In this document: piece by piece, positions 14,356 to 21,580 of the stretch
How the letters are laid out: every line of letters begins with the position of its first letter
Position numbering within the stretch: the stretch's first letter is position 1
Assembly (NCBI GenBank): GCA_018433085.1
Contig: JAHDRW010000023.1
Coordinates: 48,977-112,976 of the forward strand
Direction: 5' to 3'
Source: Deltaproteobacteria bacterium
Lineage (GTDB): Bacteria > Desulfobacterota > Desulfomonilia > UBA1062
DNA length: 64,000 bases
Program-made: the position numbers and the translations under genes
Notes under the pieces: model-generated
What the model was told of the DNA's origin: nothing
Seen by the model: only the letters and a program-made list of their open reading frames with translations
Database searches by the model: none

Positions 14356-16565
14356 TACTCAGCCTTTCCCGCTTGCGCAAACACCTTGGGATCAGCCGAA
14401 AACTCCCGGTACCACTCCAAACAAGTCTTGTCACAATCGGCGGGCTGGTTGGTGTTGGGATAGAGCTCGTTCTGATCCTCCTCGCCGGTGGCAGAGATAC
14501 CAACCTTTTCCGCCTCGTACATAAAGATGGGGTAGTCGAAGCGCTCCTTGAGGAGTTGCCGCGCCTCGGTGATCTGCCGGGTTTCCATCGCCTTCAGGTA
14601 GTCCTTGAGCTCCTTTTGCAGGGCTTTGCGTCGCTCGGCATCCTTCGCCTGCTTTGCTGCCTCGATTTTGCCTTTCAACCGCTCCCGTTCGGCCCTGGTC
14701 TCGTCGGCGTACTGGGCTTCGACCTCCGCCTTGGCGGTGGCGTAGGTCTCATCAAACCTCTGCTGTTCCTCTTCAGTAAACTTTTGTAGGAAGAGCAACG
14801 AGCATTTCACGCTGGCTCCGGAGCTGACGAAAGTCTCCTGCGGCAGACTGACCACAGCGCGGAGGAAGGCGCGGTCTTCGGTGAATTCGCGCACGTAAGC
14901 GAGCGAGGGGTTGTTGAACACGCCTTCAGGCAGCACAATGCCAAGGCGTCCGCCGGGCTTGATCAGGTCGAGACAGCGCTCGATGAACAGCACCTCGGTC
15001 TTGATTTTGGCCTTGTCGCTCTTTGGCAGTTCGAACAGGCTGGCAATTGACTTATTGAGCGCCGCTTTCACTCGGTTCTGCGCCTCTCGGTAGAGATCGC
15101 CGTACTCCTTCAAGTAACGCTCTTCCGCTGCCGGGTTGACGGCAATATCCGCTTCCAGCACCTTGTCTGTGGGTTCGACGTTGGCTCCAAAGGGCGGGTT
15201 AGTGAGAATGATGTCGAAACGTCTCTCGAAAATGCCGTTTACGTTCAAAAAGCCGTCATGGTGGTGGACACCTCCGTGACCGTCACCGTGCATGATCATG
15301 TTCATCTTACTGGTGCGTGCCATGCGGTCGTTAGCGTCGGTACCGTAGATGCATCGGTTTGAGAGCTTCCAAAGGCGCGAGCCTTCGCGTGACTGGTTGA
15401 TGCTCACTTGAATCTGATTGAACTTTTCCTGAAGTTTTTTGGCCTGCTGCTCCTCGGAGAGCGACTTGTCGTTCTCGACCTCGGCCTTGAAGTCGTTGTA
15501 TTCTCGGTCGGCGTCGGCAAGGATCTTTTCGCGTGCAATCTCGAAAACCCGGATAAGAAAGCCACCCGAACCGCTGGCAGGGTCGCAAACAATTTCACCT
15601 TCCTGGGGATCAACCATGTGCACCATAAATTCAACAATGGTGCGCGGGGTGAAAAACTGGCCGATCTCGCCCCGGAAGGTTCGGCCAAGGAAGCGCTCGA
15701 AGGCGACGCCTTTCACATCCTCGCTGGTGTCGGAGAGGTTGTATTTCTCCAACTCCTTGACGATAGCCTCGCCGGTGGCCGGCTTAAGGTTGATGCGTTC
15801 ATCGTCATCGAAAATCTTGTCAGCGCTGTAAAAACGTTTTGTCTCCTGAAACAGGTTATCTAGAGGATTTTCTGCGATCTGGTTTTTCAAGACATCCACA
15901 GTGAACAGGTTGGTCTTGTTGCGTCTCGTCAGCAGTTGCCTTTCGACATAAACCTTGGTGAACAACACTTTGGCAATTTCGTCAAAGGCCGCCGCCGGAT
16001 CTTTCTTCTCCCGGTTGCGAATGATGTTGTGACACTTGTGTAGCAGATCGGCGAACTCCTTTTCCTTGAACGCGCGGAGCTTGGAAAGCAGCTCCTCGAT
16101 GTCTTTGTCAGAGGCATCGCCATGCGGGATATTTTCGATCTCTTCTGTGTAGCCGGGGACCTTATCCTTCTTAACCCGCCAGTATTTGGTTTCCCGGGAG
16201 TTGTGTGTGACGAAGAACGGTGCGCCACAGATGCGGGCGTAGTTTTCCCCCTGGCTATAATCCTGCGGCTTGATGGTAACGTTATCGGATTTGCATTCAA
16301 CGATGATGAAAGGGGCGTTGTCATCAGCCTTGTCCCGGGTGGTGCGCCAGATGACAAAATCGGCGCGGGCAGCCGCTGATCCTCGGCCGGTCAGGTCCAT
16401 TTCCTCGGCGATCTGATCGATGGCAAAGCCGTATTCGTTGACCAGTACCAGCAAGTATTCCTGGCGCACCGTCTCTTCGGGTGTTTCCAACAGCCACTTA
16501 CTACGCGCATGGCTCCAGATTTTCCTTGTTGTCTCATCGCGTTTGATCACTAGTTCTTCTAACAT
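14355..16565 (-). CDS. Nuclease-adenine methyltransferase fusion (BcgI/type IIG-like RM subunit)
   Basis: A 736-residue protein. Residues about 25-135 form an HsdR-N-type PD-(D/E)xK domain with Asp69 (ARADFVIW) and Glu90/Lys92 (IIVECKSD). A helical region follows. Residues about 285-560 form an N6-adenine methylase: FFTPR 304-308, motif I DPASGSGG 328-335, motif IV NPPF 456-459. Residues about 600-680 are a charged coiled coil. It combines cleavage and methylation in one chain, and the next gene supplies DNA recognition. No helicase/translocase part is present, so classic type I restriction is unlikely. The start is ATG 16565, with only a weak AAAAGG upstream. Confidence 0.85.
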   Translation of the reverse strand: MLEELVIKRDETTRKIWSHARSKWLLETPEETVRQEYLLVLVNEYGFAIDQIAEEMDLTGRGSAAARADFVIWRTTRDKADDNAPFIIVECKSDNVTIKPQDYSQGENYARICGAPFFVTHNSRETKYWRVKKDKVPGYTEEIENIPHGDASDKDIEELLSKLRAFKEKEFADLLHKCHNIIRNREKKDPAAAFDEIAKVLFTKVYVERQLLTRRNKTNLFTVDVLKNQIAENPLDNLFQETKRFYSADKIFDDDERINLKPATGEAIVKELEKYNLSDTSEDVKGVAFERFLGRTFRGEIGQFFTPRTIVEFMVHMVDPQEGEIVCDPASGSGGFLIRVFEIAREKILADADREYNDFKAEVENDKSLSEEQQAKKLQEKFNQIQVSINQSREGSRLWKLSNRCIYGTDANDRMARTSKMNMIMHGDGHGGVHHHDGFLNVNGIFERRFDIILTNPPFGANVEPTDKVLEADIAVNPAAEERYLKEYGDLYREAQNRVKAALNKSIASLFELPKSDKAKIKTEVLFIERCLDLIKPGGRLGIVLPEGVFNNPSLAYVREFTEDRAFLRAVVSLPQETFVSSGASVKCSLLFLQKFTEEEQQRFDETYATAKAEVEAQYADETRAERERLKGKIEAAKQAKDAERRKALQKELKDYLKAMETRQITEARQLLKERFDYPIFMYEAEKVGISATGEEDQNELYPNTNQPADCDKTCLEWYREFSADPKVFAQAGKAE

Positions 16566-16826
16566 ATACCTTTTGATTCCTTATTTAGTGCTGGGCATAT
16601 AAGTTTATCATACAGTTGTAGCTTTTTTCCTGGTTAAAAAAAGCACCCTTGAATGGCCTTTTCAACTTCTGAAAATAGCTTAGTTGATGCCATTATTACA
16701 ACTTCTTATTGATATTATATAGAATTTACTGCAGAGCAATAATAAAGAATAAAATTATTCACTTCGTTGTACTTATCAACAAATGCCTGGAAATCAATCC
16801 ATTGTACGATAAGATCATGTCTCAAC
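16566..16826. other. AT-rich spacer upstream of the RM genes
   Basis: About 260 bases without a convincing gene, strongly AT-rich (for example ATTGATATTATATAGAATTT near 16709). It must hold the promoter of the minus-strand RM genes, since the phage genes upstream end before it, but I cannot single out one -35/-10 pair with confidence. No transposase, insertion-sequence ends or target duplication are visible. Confidence 0.4.
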
Positions 16827-17069
16827 TTATAAAGATACTCCCCCTCTCTTTTTCCCATCCTCATCTTCTTCTCCTGAATTCTCCCCGATCTGTACCCTCT
16901 TTAAGGATAACTCCACAAACCATCGATCAATTGCCTCCGTGTGGCTGCACAGTCGGTTTCCCAGTTTAAAGTGTGGAAATCCAGCTAGTTTTATGGCTTC
17001 ATCGAGTGCCTTTTCCTTAAAGTTGGTATACTCGATGATAGCGTCTTTCCCATAAAGCGGTTCCCCCAC
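16827..17069 (-). CDS. Small HTH protein, excisionase-like
   Basis: An 80-residue protein. GTG 17069 lies five bases after GGGGAGG and is preferred; GTG 17075 overlaps the previous stop but lacks spacing. The segment FPHFKLGNRLCSHTEAIDRWFVEL resembles the wing and second helix of excisionase/MerR-type DNA-binding proteins. The C-terminus is charged. It is translationally linked to the ribbon-helix-helix gene upstream. The pair may control the RM block or a phage function. Composition is intermediate between phage and island. Confidence 0.5.
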   Translation of the reverse strand: MGEPLYGKDAIIEYTNFKEKALDEAIKLAGFPHFKLGNRLCSHTEAIDRWFVELSLKRVQIGENSGEEDEDGKKRGGVSL

Positions 17070-17071
17070 GC

Positions 17072-17266
17072 TCACCTCCCCATAAAAAGCCGTTTCTGGA
17101 CGGTATCCTCCGGGATAACCGCATCCCGGCCGTGCTTCCTCAGGAGATCCACCAGGGCCTCTTCGAACAGGTCATTGTATGACCTCCCCAGGTCGATGGC
17201 CAGTTTCTTGGCTTCCTTCAGTATTGTTTCATGCACCGTTGTGTTGAATGTGGTCTTTTTCCCCAT
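17072..17266 (-). CDS. Ribbon-helix-helix protein, antitoxin/repressor-like
   Basis: A 64-residue protein starting at ATG 17266; longer frames upstream overlap the terminase in another frame. It opens with a strand (KTTFNTTVHETIL) followed by two helices (EAKKLAIDLGRSYNDLFEEAL and VDLLRKHGRDAV), the layout of MetJ/Arc-type DNA-binding proteins often used as antitoxins. The partner encoded after it is an HTH protein, not a recognised toxin, so a toxin-antitoxin reading is not supported. It lies between TerL and the AT-rich block. Confidence 0.6.
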   Translation of the reverse strand: MGKKTTFNTTVHETILKEAKKLAIDLGRSYNDLFEEALVDLLRKHGRDAVIPEDTVQKRLFMGR

Positions 17267-17337
17267 GGTCTTCCTGCCCGTCCAGATTCCAGGCCCAGAT
17301 GTTTCCGGGCTTCGCCCATACCCACCCGCCCCCTTTT

Positions 17338-19362
17338 TCACCAATACCTCCTCCTCCCGCCCCGGGCCGCCTGTGCCCCGGGCTGCTCCCCTCCCAACGC
17401 CGGCGTTGCGGCGGCCGCTGCCGGCGGAATCTGCGGCACGAGCACCCGGATCCCGCCCAGGCACATGGGGTCCACCAGGAACGACGCCATGATCGAGCTG
17501 TCCAGATAGTGATTCTCTCCGCGCACGTGCTCCCACTTGGCCCCCTTCGGGCCCCGGCGCTTTTCCTCGCTCGTGATGTGCGAGGCGAAATCCTCCCCGG
17601 TCTCGTTGTGCAGGTACACGCACCCCGGGGCCCCGGCCGCGAGCTCCAGGTGGCTGTGGAACAGGTCCTTGAAGTATCCCGGATCCACGATCCACAGTTT
17701 CACGCCCGCGCCGGGTATGGGCTTCTTGCTTCCCGGAAACGTCCCGATGATATTGGCCCGCATCTTCTCGGCCATGGGCCGGCTGGATCCCTTGTACCCG
17801 TACACCACGTTTCCCCCGAACCGGGAGAGCCACTCGTAGGCCTCCTGGGTCATGGTGGCGTCCTGGTCGTCCAGATCGCCGCCGCCCGTGTCCAGGGCCG
17901 CCCGCCAGATGTTCACCTGACGCTCGGTCCCCTCCACCTGGTAGGCGTTGCGGTAGATGAGATGGTACACGTCCTCCCAGCTGAACAGGATCCCGTAGTG
18001 GATGAGCCAGCGCGTCTCGTCTCTCCCCCAGGCCCACACGGTGAAGTATTTCCCGCGCTTCTGGTTGTCGATCCCGGCCGTCAGCGCGATGGCCTCCGGC
18101 GGTACGATCAGGGGCGGGAGCTCCCCCTTGAGCTTTAGGATCTGGCTTTCGGTCTTCTCGGCTACCACCGTGCTGTACTCCCGGCCCAGCCAGTCGTTCT
18201 CAAAGCGCCTGAGCTTGTCGAACCGCTTCTCTTCGGCCAGGTGGGCCTTGAGGAAGGCCTCGGTCACGTCTCCCCAGGTGAGCCAGGGCGAATACAGTGA
18301 GGAGAGCCGGAGGGCCACGCTCTCCAACCGCACCCCCGCCTCCTCGAACTCCCGGAACAGGTCCCCGATGGGGTCCGCCGAGGCGGCCGGCTCCTCGGTG
18401 CCGGTCCGGTACCAGCCGGCGCCGTTCTCCGGGGAAAGGATCCAGTCTTTATATTTGTCCGGGATCTCCCGCCCGCAGTGTTTGCAGACATAGGTGGAGG
18501 TTTTCTTCGCGTGCGCGATCCGCTCAGTCCTGGGCAGGTCCCTTCTGTTCTCAAAAACCACCTGTCCCCGGCGCTCCGGGTCCTTGCCCTGGTCCGCGTC
18601 TCCGTCGAGCTTACTCCGGGAAAACTCCAGGACCTGCAGGCCCAGGCAGTGCGGGCAGGGCACGTAATAGCTCAAGACCACCTGGCACTTGCCCTCCTCC
18701 GCGGTGATCTGGCCGTCCGCGGTGGTGGGCGAGCTCACGTCGATGATCTTCCGGATGTCCCAGTAGGTCTTGAGCCGCTCCTCGGAGAGCTCCATGGGGT
18801 CCCCGTGCTCGCCGATGGTGGGCGGGAACTTGTTCACCTCGTCCCGGATGAGGTTCCTCACCGATTTCTGGGCCACGGAGGTCACCCCGGAGCCGGAGCC
18901 GAGCGAGAGGATCATCCCGGGAAAGTGCATTTCCTGCAGCTGATACTTGGTCCTGTCCGCCGGGATCTTCTCCCGGAGCACGTCCACCGCCTCGATCATG
19001 GGCTGCACCCGGGTCCGGGAGATGTGCTTGCACGCATCGTCCGACGGGTAGACGATCAGGGTTGAATAGGGGTCCTGGTCGATGATGTACCCGATGAGGT
19101 TGTAGGCGCTCTGGGTTTTCGATGTCTGGGTGGCCCACTTGAGCACGATATGGCGGATCGAGGGCCGCTGGTACAGGTCCATCACGTCCCGGGCGTAGGG
19201 CGTGCGCTGCCACCGGTAGGGCCCGGCCTCCCGCGAGCTCTCCTTGAGCAGCACGATATGGCGGTTTGCCCACTCGGAGACGCTGAGCTTGTCCGGCGGC
19301 CGGAAGGCCTCCCGCTCACAGTCCCACAGGCTGGGGATCGTAATTTCCAAGTCCTCGATCAT
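17338..19362 (-). CDS. Terminase large subunit (GpA family)
   Basis: A 674-residue terminase of the lambda gpA family. This ATPase-nuclease cuts concatemeric DNA at cos sites and drives it into proheads. The N-terminal block KLSVSEWANRHIVLLKESSREAGPYRW and the ATPase core WATQTSKTQSAYNLIGY (about 85-101) with ISLIVYP-like strands (STLIVYPSDDACKHISRTRV) are typical. A CxxC zinc-like pair occurs in VPCPHCLG and VCKHCGREIPD. The nuclease part lies in the C-terminal half (TAGIDNQKRGKYFTVWAWG). The length is normal. The start is ATG 19362 with GGAGTAAGGG upstream. The C-terminal tail is Gly/Arg-rich. Confidence 0.92.
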   Translation of the reverse strand: MIEDLEITIPSLWDCEREAFRPPDKLSVSEWANRHIVLLKESSREAGPYRWQRTPYARDVMDLYQRPSIRHIVLKWATQTSKTQSAYNLIGYIIDQDPYSTLIVYPSDDACKHISRTRVQPMIEAVDVLREKIPADRTKYQLQEMHFPGMILSLGSGSGVTSVAQKSVRNLIRDEVNKFPPTIGEHGDPMELSEERLKTYWDIRKIIDVSSPTTADGQITAEEGKCQVVLSYYVPCPHCLGLQVLEFSRSKLDGDADQGKDPERRGQVVFENRRDLPRTERIAHAKKTSTYVCKHCGREIPDKYKDWILSPENGAGWYRTGTEEPAASADPIGDLFREFEEAGVRLESVALRLSSLYSPWLTWGDVTEAFLKAHLAEEKRFDKLRRFENDWLGREYSTVVAEKTESQILKLKGELPPLIVPPEAIALTAGIDNQKRGKYFTVWAWGRDETRWLIHYGILFSWEDVYHLIYRNAYQVEGTERQVNIWRAALDTGGGDLDDQDATMTQEAYEWLSRFGGNVVYGYKGSSRPMAEKMRANIIGTFPGSKKPIPGAGVKLWIVDPGYFKDLFHSHLELAAGAPGCVYLHNETGEDFASHITSEEKRRGPKGAKWEHVRGENHYLDSSIMASFLVDPMCLGGIRVLVPQIPPAAAAATPALGGEQPGAQAARGGRRRYW

Positions 19363-19376
19363 CCCTTACTCCGCCT

Positions 19377-20012
19377 TTAATCCTTTGTTGTGGATCCAGC
19401 CGAGGGTGCGCCCTGGGTGCTCTCGGCTGTCGGCTTCCTTAAAATGGTGTTCGGTCGTGAGTACACCCGGAGGAGTTCCAGCACATACTCGTCGATGATA
19501 GCCTGGATCACCTCCGCGTCCTTGTGGGCGAGCCGAGGGGACAGGCTCCTGGACATCCCGAGCAGGCTCTGCTTGAGCTCCACCACCCGGGTGACGAGCA
19601 GCTGCTCCACCTCGGCCCGGTCGATCGACAGGCCTATTTCTTTCTTGTACTGCTCCTCCGCCAGGAGGGCCCGGAATTTCCTCCAGTTGGTATCCCACTT
19701 GGTTTTTTCCGAGCCCTCGGGCCCGTCGTCATCGTCATCGAAAAGGTCAGACTTCCAGGCCAAGACCTTAATGGGATCATAGGAGCCATCGACCTCCACC
19801 GGCATCCCGTCCTTTTTCCACCGGATAATGGATTGCCTCGTCACCCCGAGCAGCTCGGCCAGGGCCTCCTGGGTCTGCACGGTCCCCTCCGCGCTGATAC
19901 CGTACTGGGCCCGGAGACCCTCCAGCTGGTCCTGTTCTTTCTTCCCCAGCCGCTTGCCGGCCACGATTTTTCGATACAGGTCACCCGCGCCCCTCAGGTC
20001 ATCCAGAAACAT
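19377..20012 (-). CDS. Terminase small subunit (Nu1-like)
   Basis: A 211-residue protein. ATG 20012 lies five bases after GGAGG; an ATG four codons earlier contains that ribosome site and is less likely. Residues about 35-80 hold a helix-turn-helix (TQEALAELLGVTRQSIIRWKKDGMPVEVDGSY), as in Nu1-type subunits that bind cos DNA. An acidic stretch (DLFDDDDDGPEGS) and long helices follow for contact with the large subunit. It is the first late gene, 14 bases before TerL, and follows a regulatory gap. Confidence 0.85.
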   Translation of the reverse strand: MFLDDLRGAGDLYRKIVAGKRLGKKEQDQLEGLRAQYGISAEGTVQTQEALAELLGVTRQSIIRWKKDGMPVEVDGSYDPIKVLAWKSDLFDDDDDGPEGSEKTKWDTNWRKFRALLAEEQYKKEIGLSIDRAEVEQLLVTRVVELKQSLLGMSRSLSPRLAHKDAEVIQAIIDEYVLELLRVYSRPNTILRKPTAESTQGAPSAGSTTKD

Positions 20013-20024
20013 AGGCTCCTCCAT

Positions 20025-20241
20025 GTTGAAATGTTTTCCCGGGGGAGACGGTCAAAATGACCGCCCAGGTTTATGTTGAAATCAATCCATGATTTTATGG
20101 TCAGATTTTTCAGAGTGTTAAGTGATGTAACATGAAATTTTAACATCACGCGCGACGAAATCCCGCGGGTCTTCGCTACCGCGTCTCCCGTTTTTCGGAA
20201 AGGACCCGCCGGAAAATGAGAGCTCGTGATCACGGTCGCCA
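20025..20241. promoter_or_regulatory. Regulatory gap before the late operon
   Basis: About 215 bases, more AT-rich than its surroundings. It holds a perfect inverted repeat CGGTCA-AAA-TGACCG (20049-20063), a second one GTGATGT-N14-ACATCAC (20122-20149), and two direct copies of ATGTTGAAAT (20023-20032 and 20073-20082). It lies between the primase stop and TerS, where late transcription would be controlled. The binding proteins are unknown. A frame of 84 codons across it has non-coding composition. Confidence 0.5.
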
Positions 20242-21342
20242 TCACGCGGTCATCCTCTCGGCTCCACCGGCCAGTGCCGCACGGATCCAGGTTGAGAGAT
20301 CCAGGCCCTTCTTGGCTGCGTCCGTGGGGTCCTTCCCTTTCACGATAGGGCACCTGTACGCTTGCGGGTAGTTCTGTGCCCACCACCCCCATGCCTCCTT
20401 GGTGCCGGCCAGGGACACGTCTCCGGTATCCAGGGCCACAAGGATGGTATGGGCCCGCTGCAGGGTGTTGTGGAGCTCGGGGTCCGGCCTCATGCTCACG
20501 GATCCCAGCGCCACCACGTTCACCAGGTGCCCGGCCTCCTGGGCGCATATGATCGCGTCGAGCTCGCTCTCCACGATGAGCACATGCTTTTGTCCCGTGT
20601 CGATGTAGTAGGGCCTCGGCGATCCGCCCGGGATGAAGATGTATTTTTTCTTTTTCCCGGAGACAAACCGGCGGATCCTGAGACGGTAGAGGATCCCGCC
20701 ATGAAAGCACGGGATCACCACACCCTCGGGGATCCATAGGGATATGGGCTTCCCTGTCTTGGAATCGATCTCCTCGGGGAGCCCCCACCTGGCCCGGTCC
20801 AGGTGGAGCTCCTGAGGGCACCATCCCAGACGCGCGGCCGCCATGTTCTCCTTGTCCAGGCGCCGGCTGTTGTACAGCCATTCCCGGACGTGGGCACCGT
20901 CGTATCCCCAGAGCTGCCGGCCACAGCGCTCCAGGAGCCTTGCCGCCTGCTCCTGCCAGAGCTCGCTCGGCGCCTGCCATTCATGGGGCTGCCAGATATA
21001 CTCGGACTGCCGGGCCTTCTGTGCCGCGTCCGCCGGCGCCAGGGCCCTGGGCGCCTCCTTTTTCTCCCGGGGCTCAATGCCGAGCTCGGCGCACGCTTTC
21101 GGGTAGCTCAGGCCCTTGGTTTCCATCACATACTGGATGATGTCCCCGCCCTTCCTACACTGCCGGCACCACCAGTGCTTGCCCCGGGCGCTTTTCTCCG
21201 GCCACACACTGAACCGGTCGCTTTTCCCGGGCTCTCCTCCGCAAAACGGACAGGGCCCGGCCCACTCCCCACCGCGGGCCGATGAGACACGCCGCGGCTG
21301 GTACCCGTCCGCCAGGTAGAGATCGAGGATGGTCTTACCCAT
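20242..21342 (-). CDS. Phage DNA primase (CHC2 zinc finger-Toprim)
   Basis: A 366-residue primase that makes RNA primers for phage replication. The N-terminal zinc finger is seen as CPFCGGEPGKSDRFSVW followed by WWCRQCRKGGD (residues about 30-66). The Toprim core follows at about 250-340: strand HVLIVESELDAIICAQ with the catalytic Glu, and ILVALDTGDVSLAG with the metal-binding Asp pair region. It lacks a helicase domain; the helicase is a separate gene upstream. The start is ATG 21342, without a strong ribosome site. A candidate origin lies directly upstream. Confidence 0.88.
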   Translation of the reverse strand: MGKTILDLYLADGYQPRRVSSARGGEWAGPCPFCGGEPGKSDRFSVWPEKSARGKHWWCRQCRKGGDIIQYVMETKGLSYPKACAELGIEPREKKEAPRALAPADAAQKARQSEYIWQPHEWQAPSELWQEQAARLLERCGRQLWGYDGAHVREWLYNSRRLDKENMAAARLGWCPQELHLDRARWGLPEEIDSKTGKPISLWIPEGVVIPCFHGGILYRLRIRRFVSGKKKKYIFIPGGSPRPYYIDTGQKHVLIVESELDAIICAQEAGHLVNVVALGSVSMRPDPELHNTLQRAHTILVALDTGDVSLAGTKEAWGWWAQNYPQAYRCPIVKGKDPTDAAKKGLDLSTWIRAALAGGAERMTA

Positions 21343-21580
21343 GAGACAACCCTCCCAACCTTCCGGAGACCCGCTTGAATGATTTCAGACTGTTACACCC
21401 ACTTGGGAGAGTTGGAGGGTATTTACACAATATATAAATATATTTTTTAGTTATATATAAGTTTTTCATTTATAAAACCCTCCCAACCCTCCAGACCTGT
21501 CCTTATCTCCTTGAATCTACTACCCTTTACGCTTGGAGGGTTTGAAAACCCAACCCTCCCAACCCTCCGAACCCTCCAGG
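21343..21580. other. Candidate phage replication origin with CCCTCC repeats and AT-rich core
   Basis: The gap between helicase and primase holds repeated AACCCTCC units: 21350-21364 (in CCCTCCCAACCTTCC), 21477-21492, and three in perfect 9-base steps at 21552, 21561 and 21570. Inverted copies lie at 21405-21420 and 21534-21541. Between them, 21421-21476 is almost pure A/T. Iterons next to an easily melted stretch, beside replication genes, are the usual plan of phage origins such as that of P4. Function is inferred from structure and place. Confidence 0.55.

Noticed and set aside
12991..16565. Classic type I restriction system
   Set aside because: No HsdR-type helicase gene is present, and the methylase carries its own nuclease domain.
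16827..17266. Toxin-antitoxin pair
   Set aside because: The RHH protein would suit an antitoxin, but its partner looks like an HTH DNA-binding protein, not a toxin.
11280..17270. Insertion sequence or transposon carrying the RM genes
   Set aside because: No transposase, terminal inverted repeats or target duplication could be seen at either edge.
19994..20243. 84-codon frame starting at the primase stop
   Set aside because: It crosses AT-rich, repeat-bearing DNA, has no ribosome site and overlaps the TerS start; regulatory DNA explains it better.
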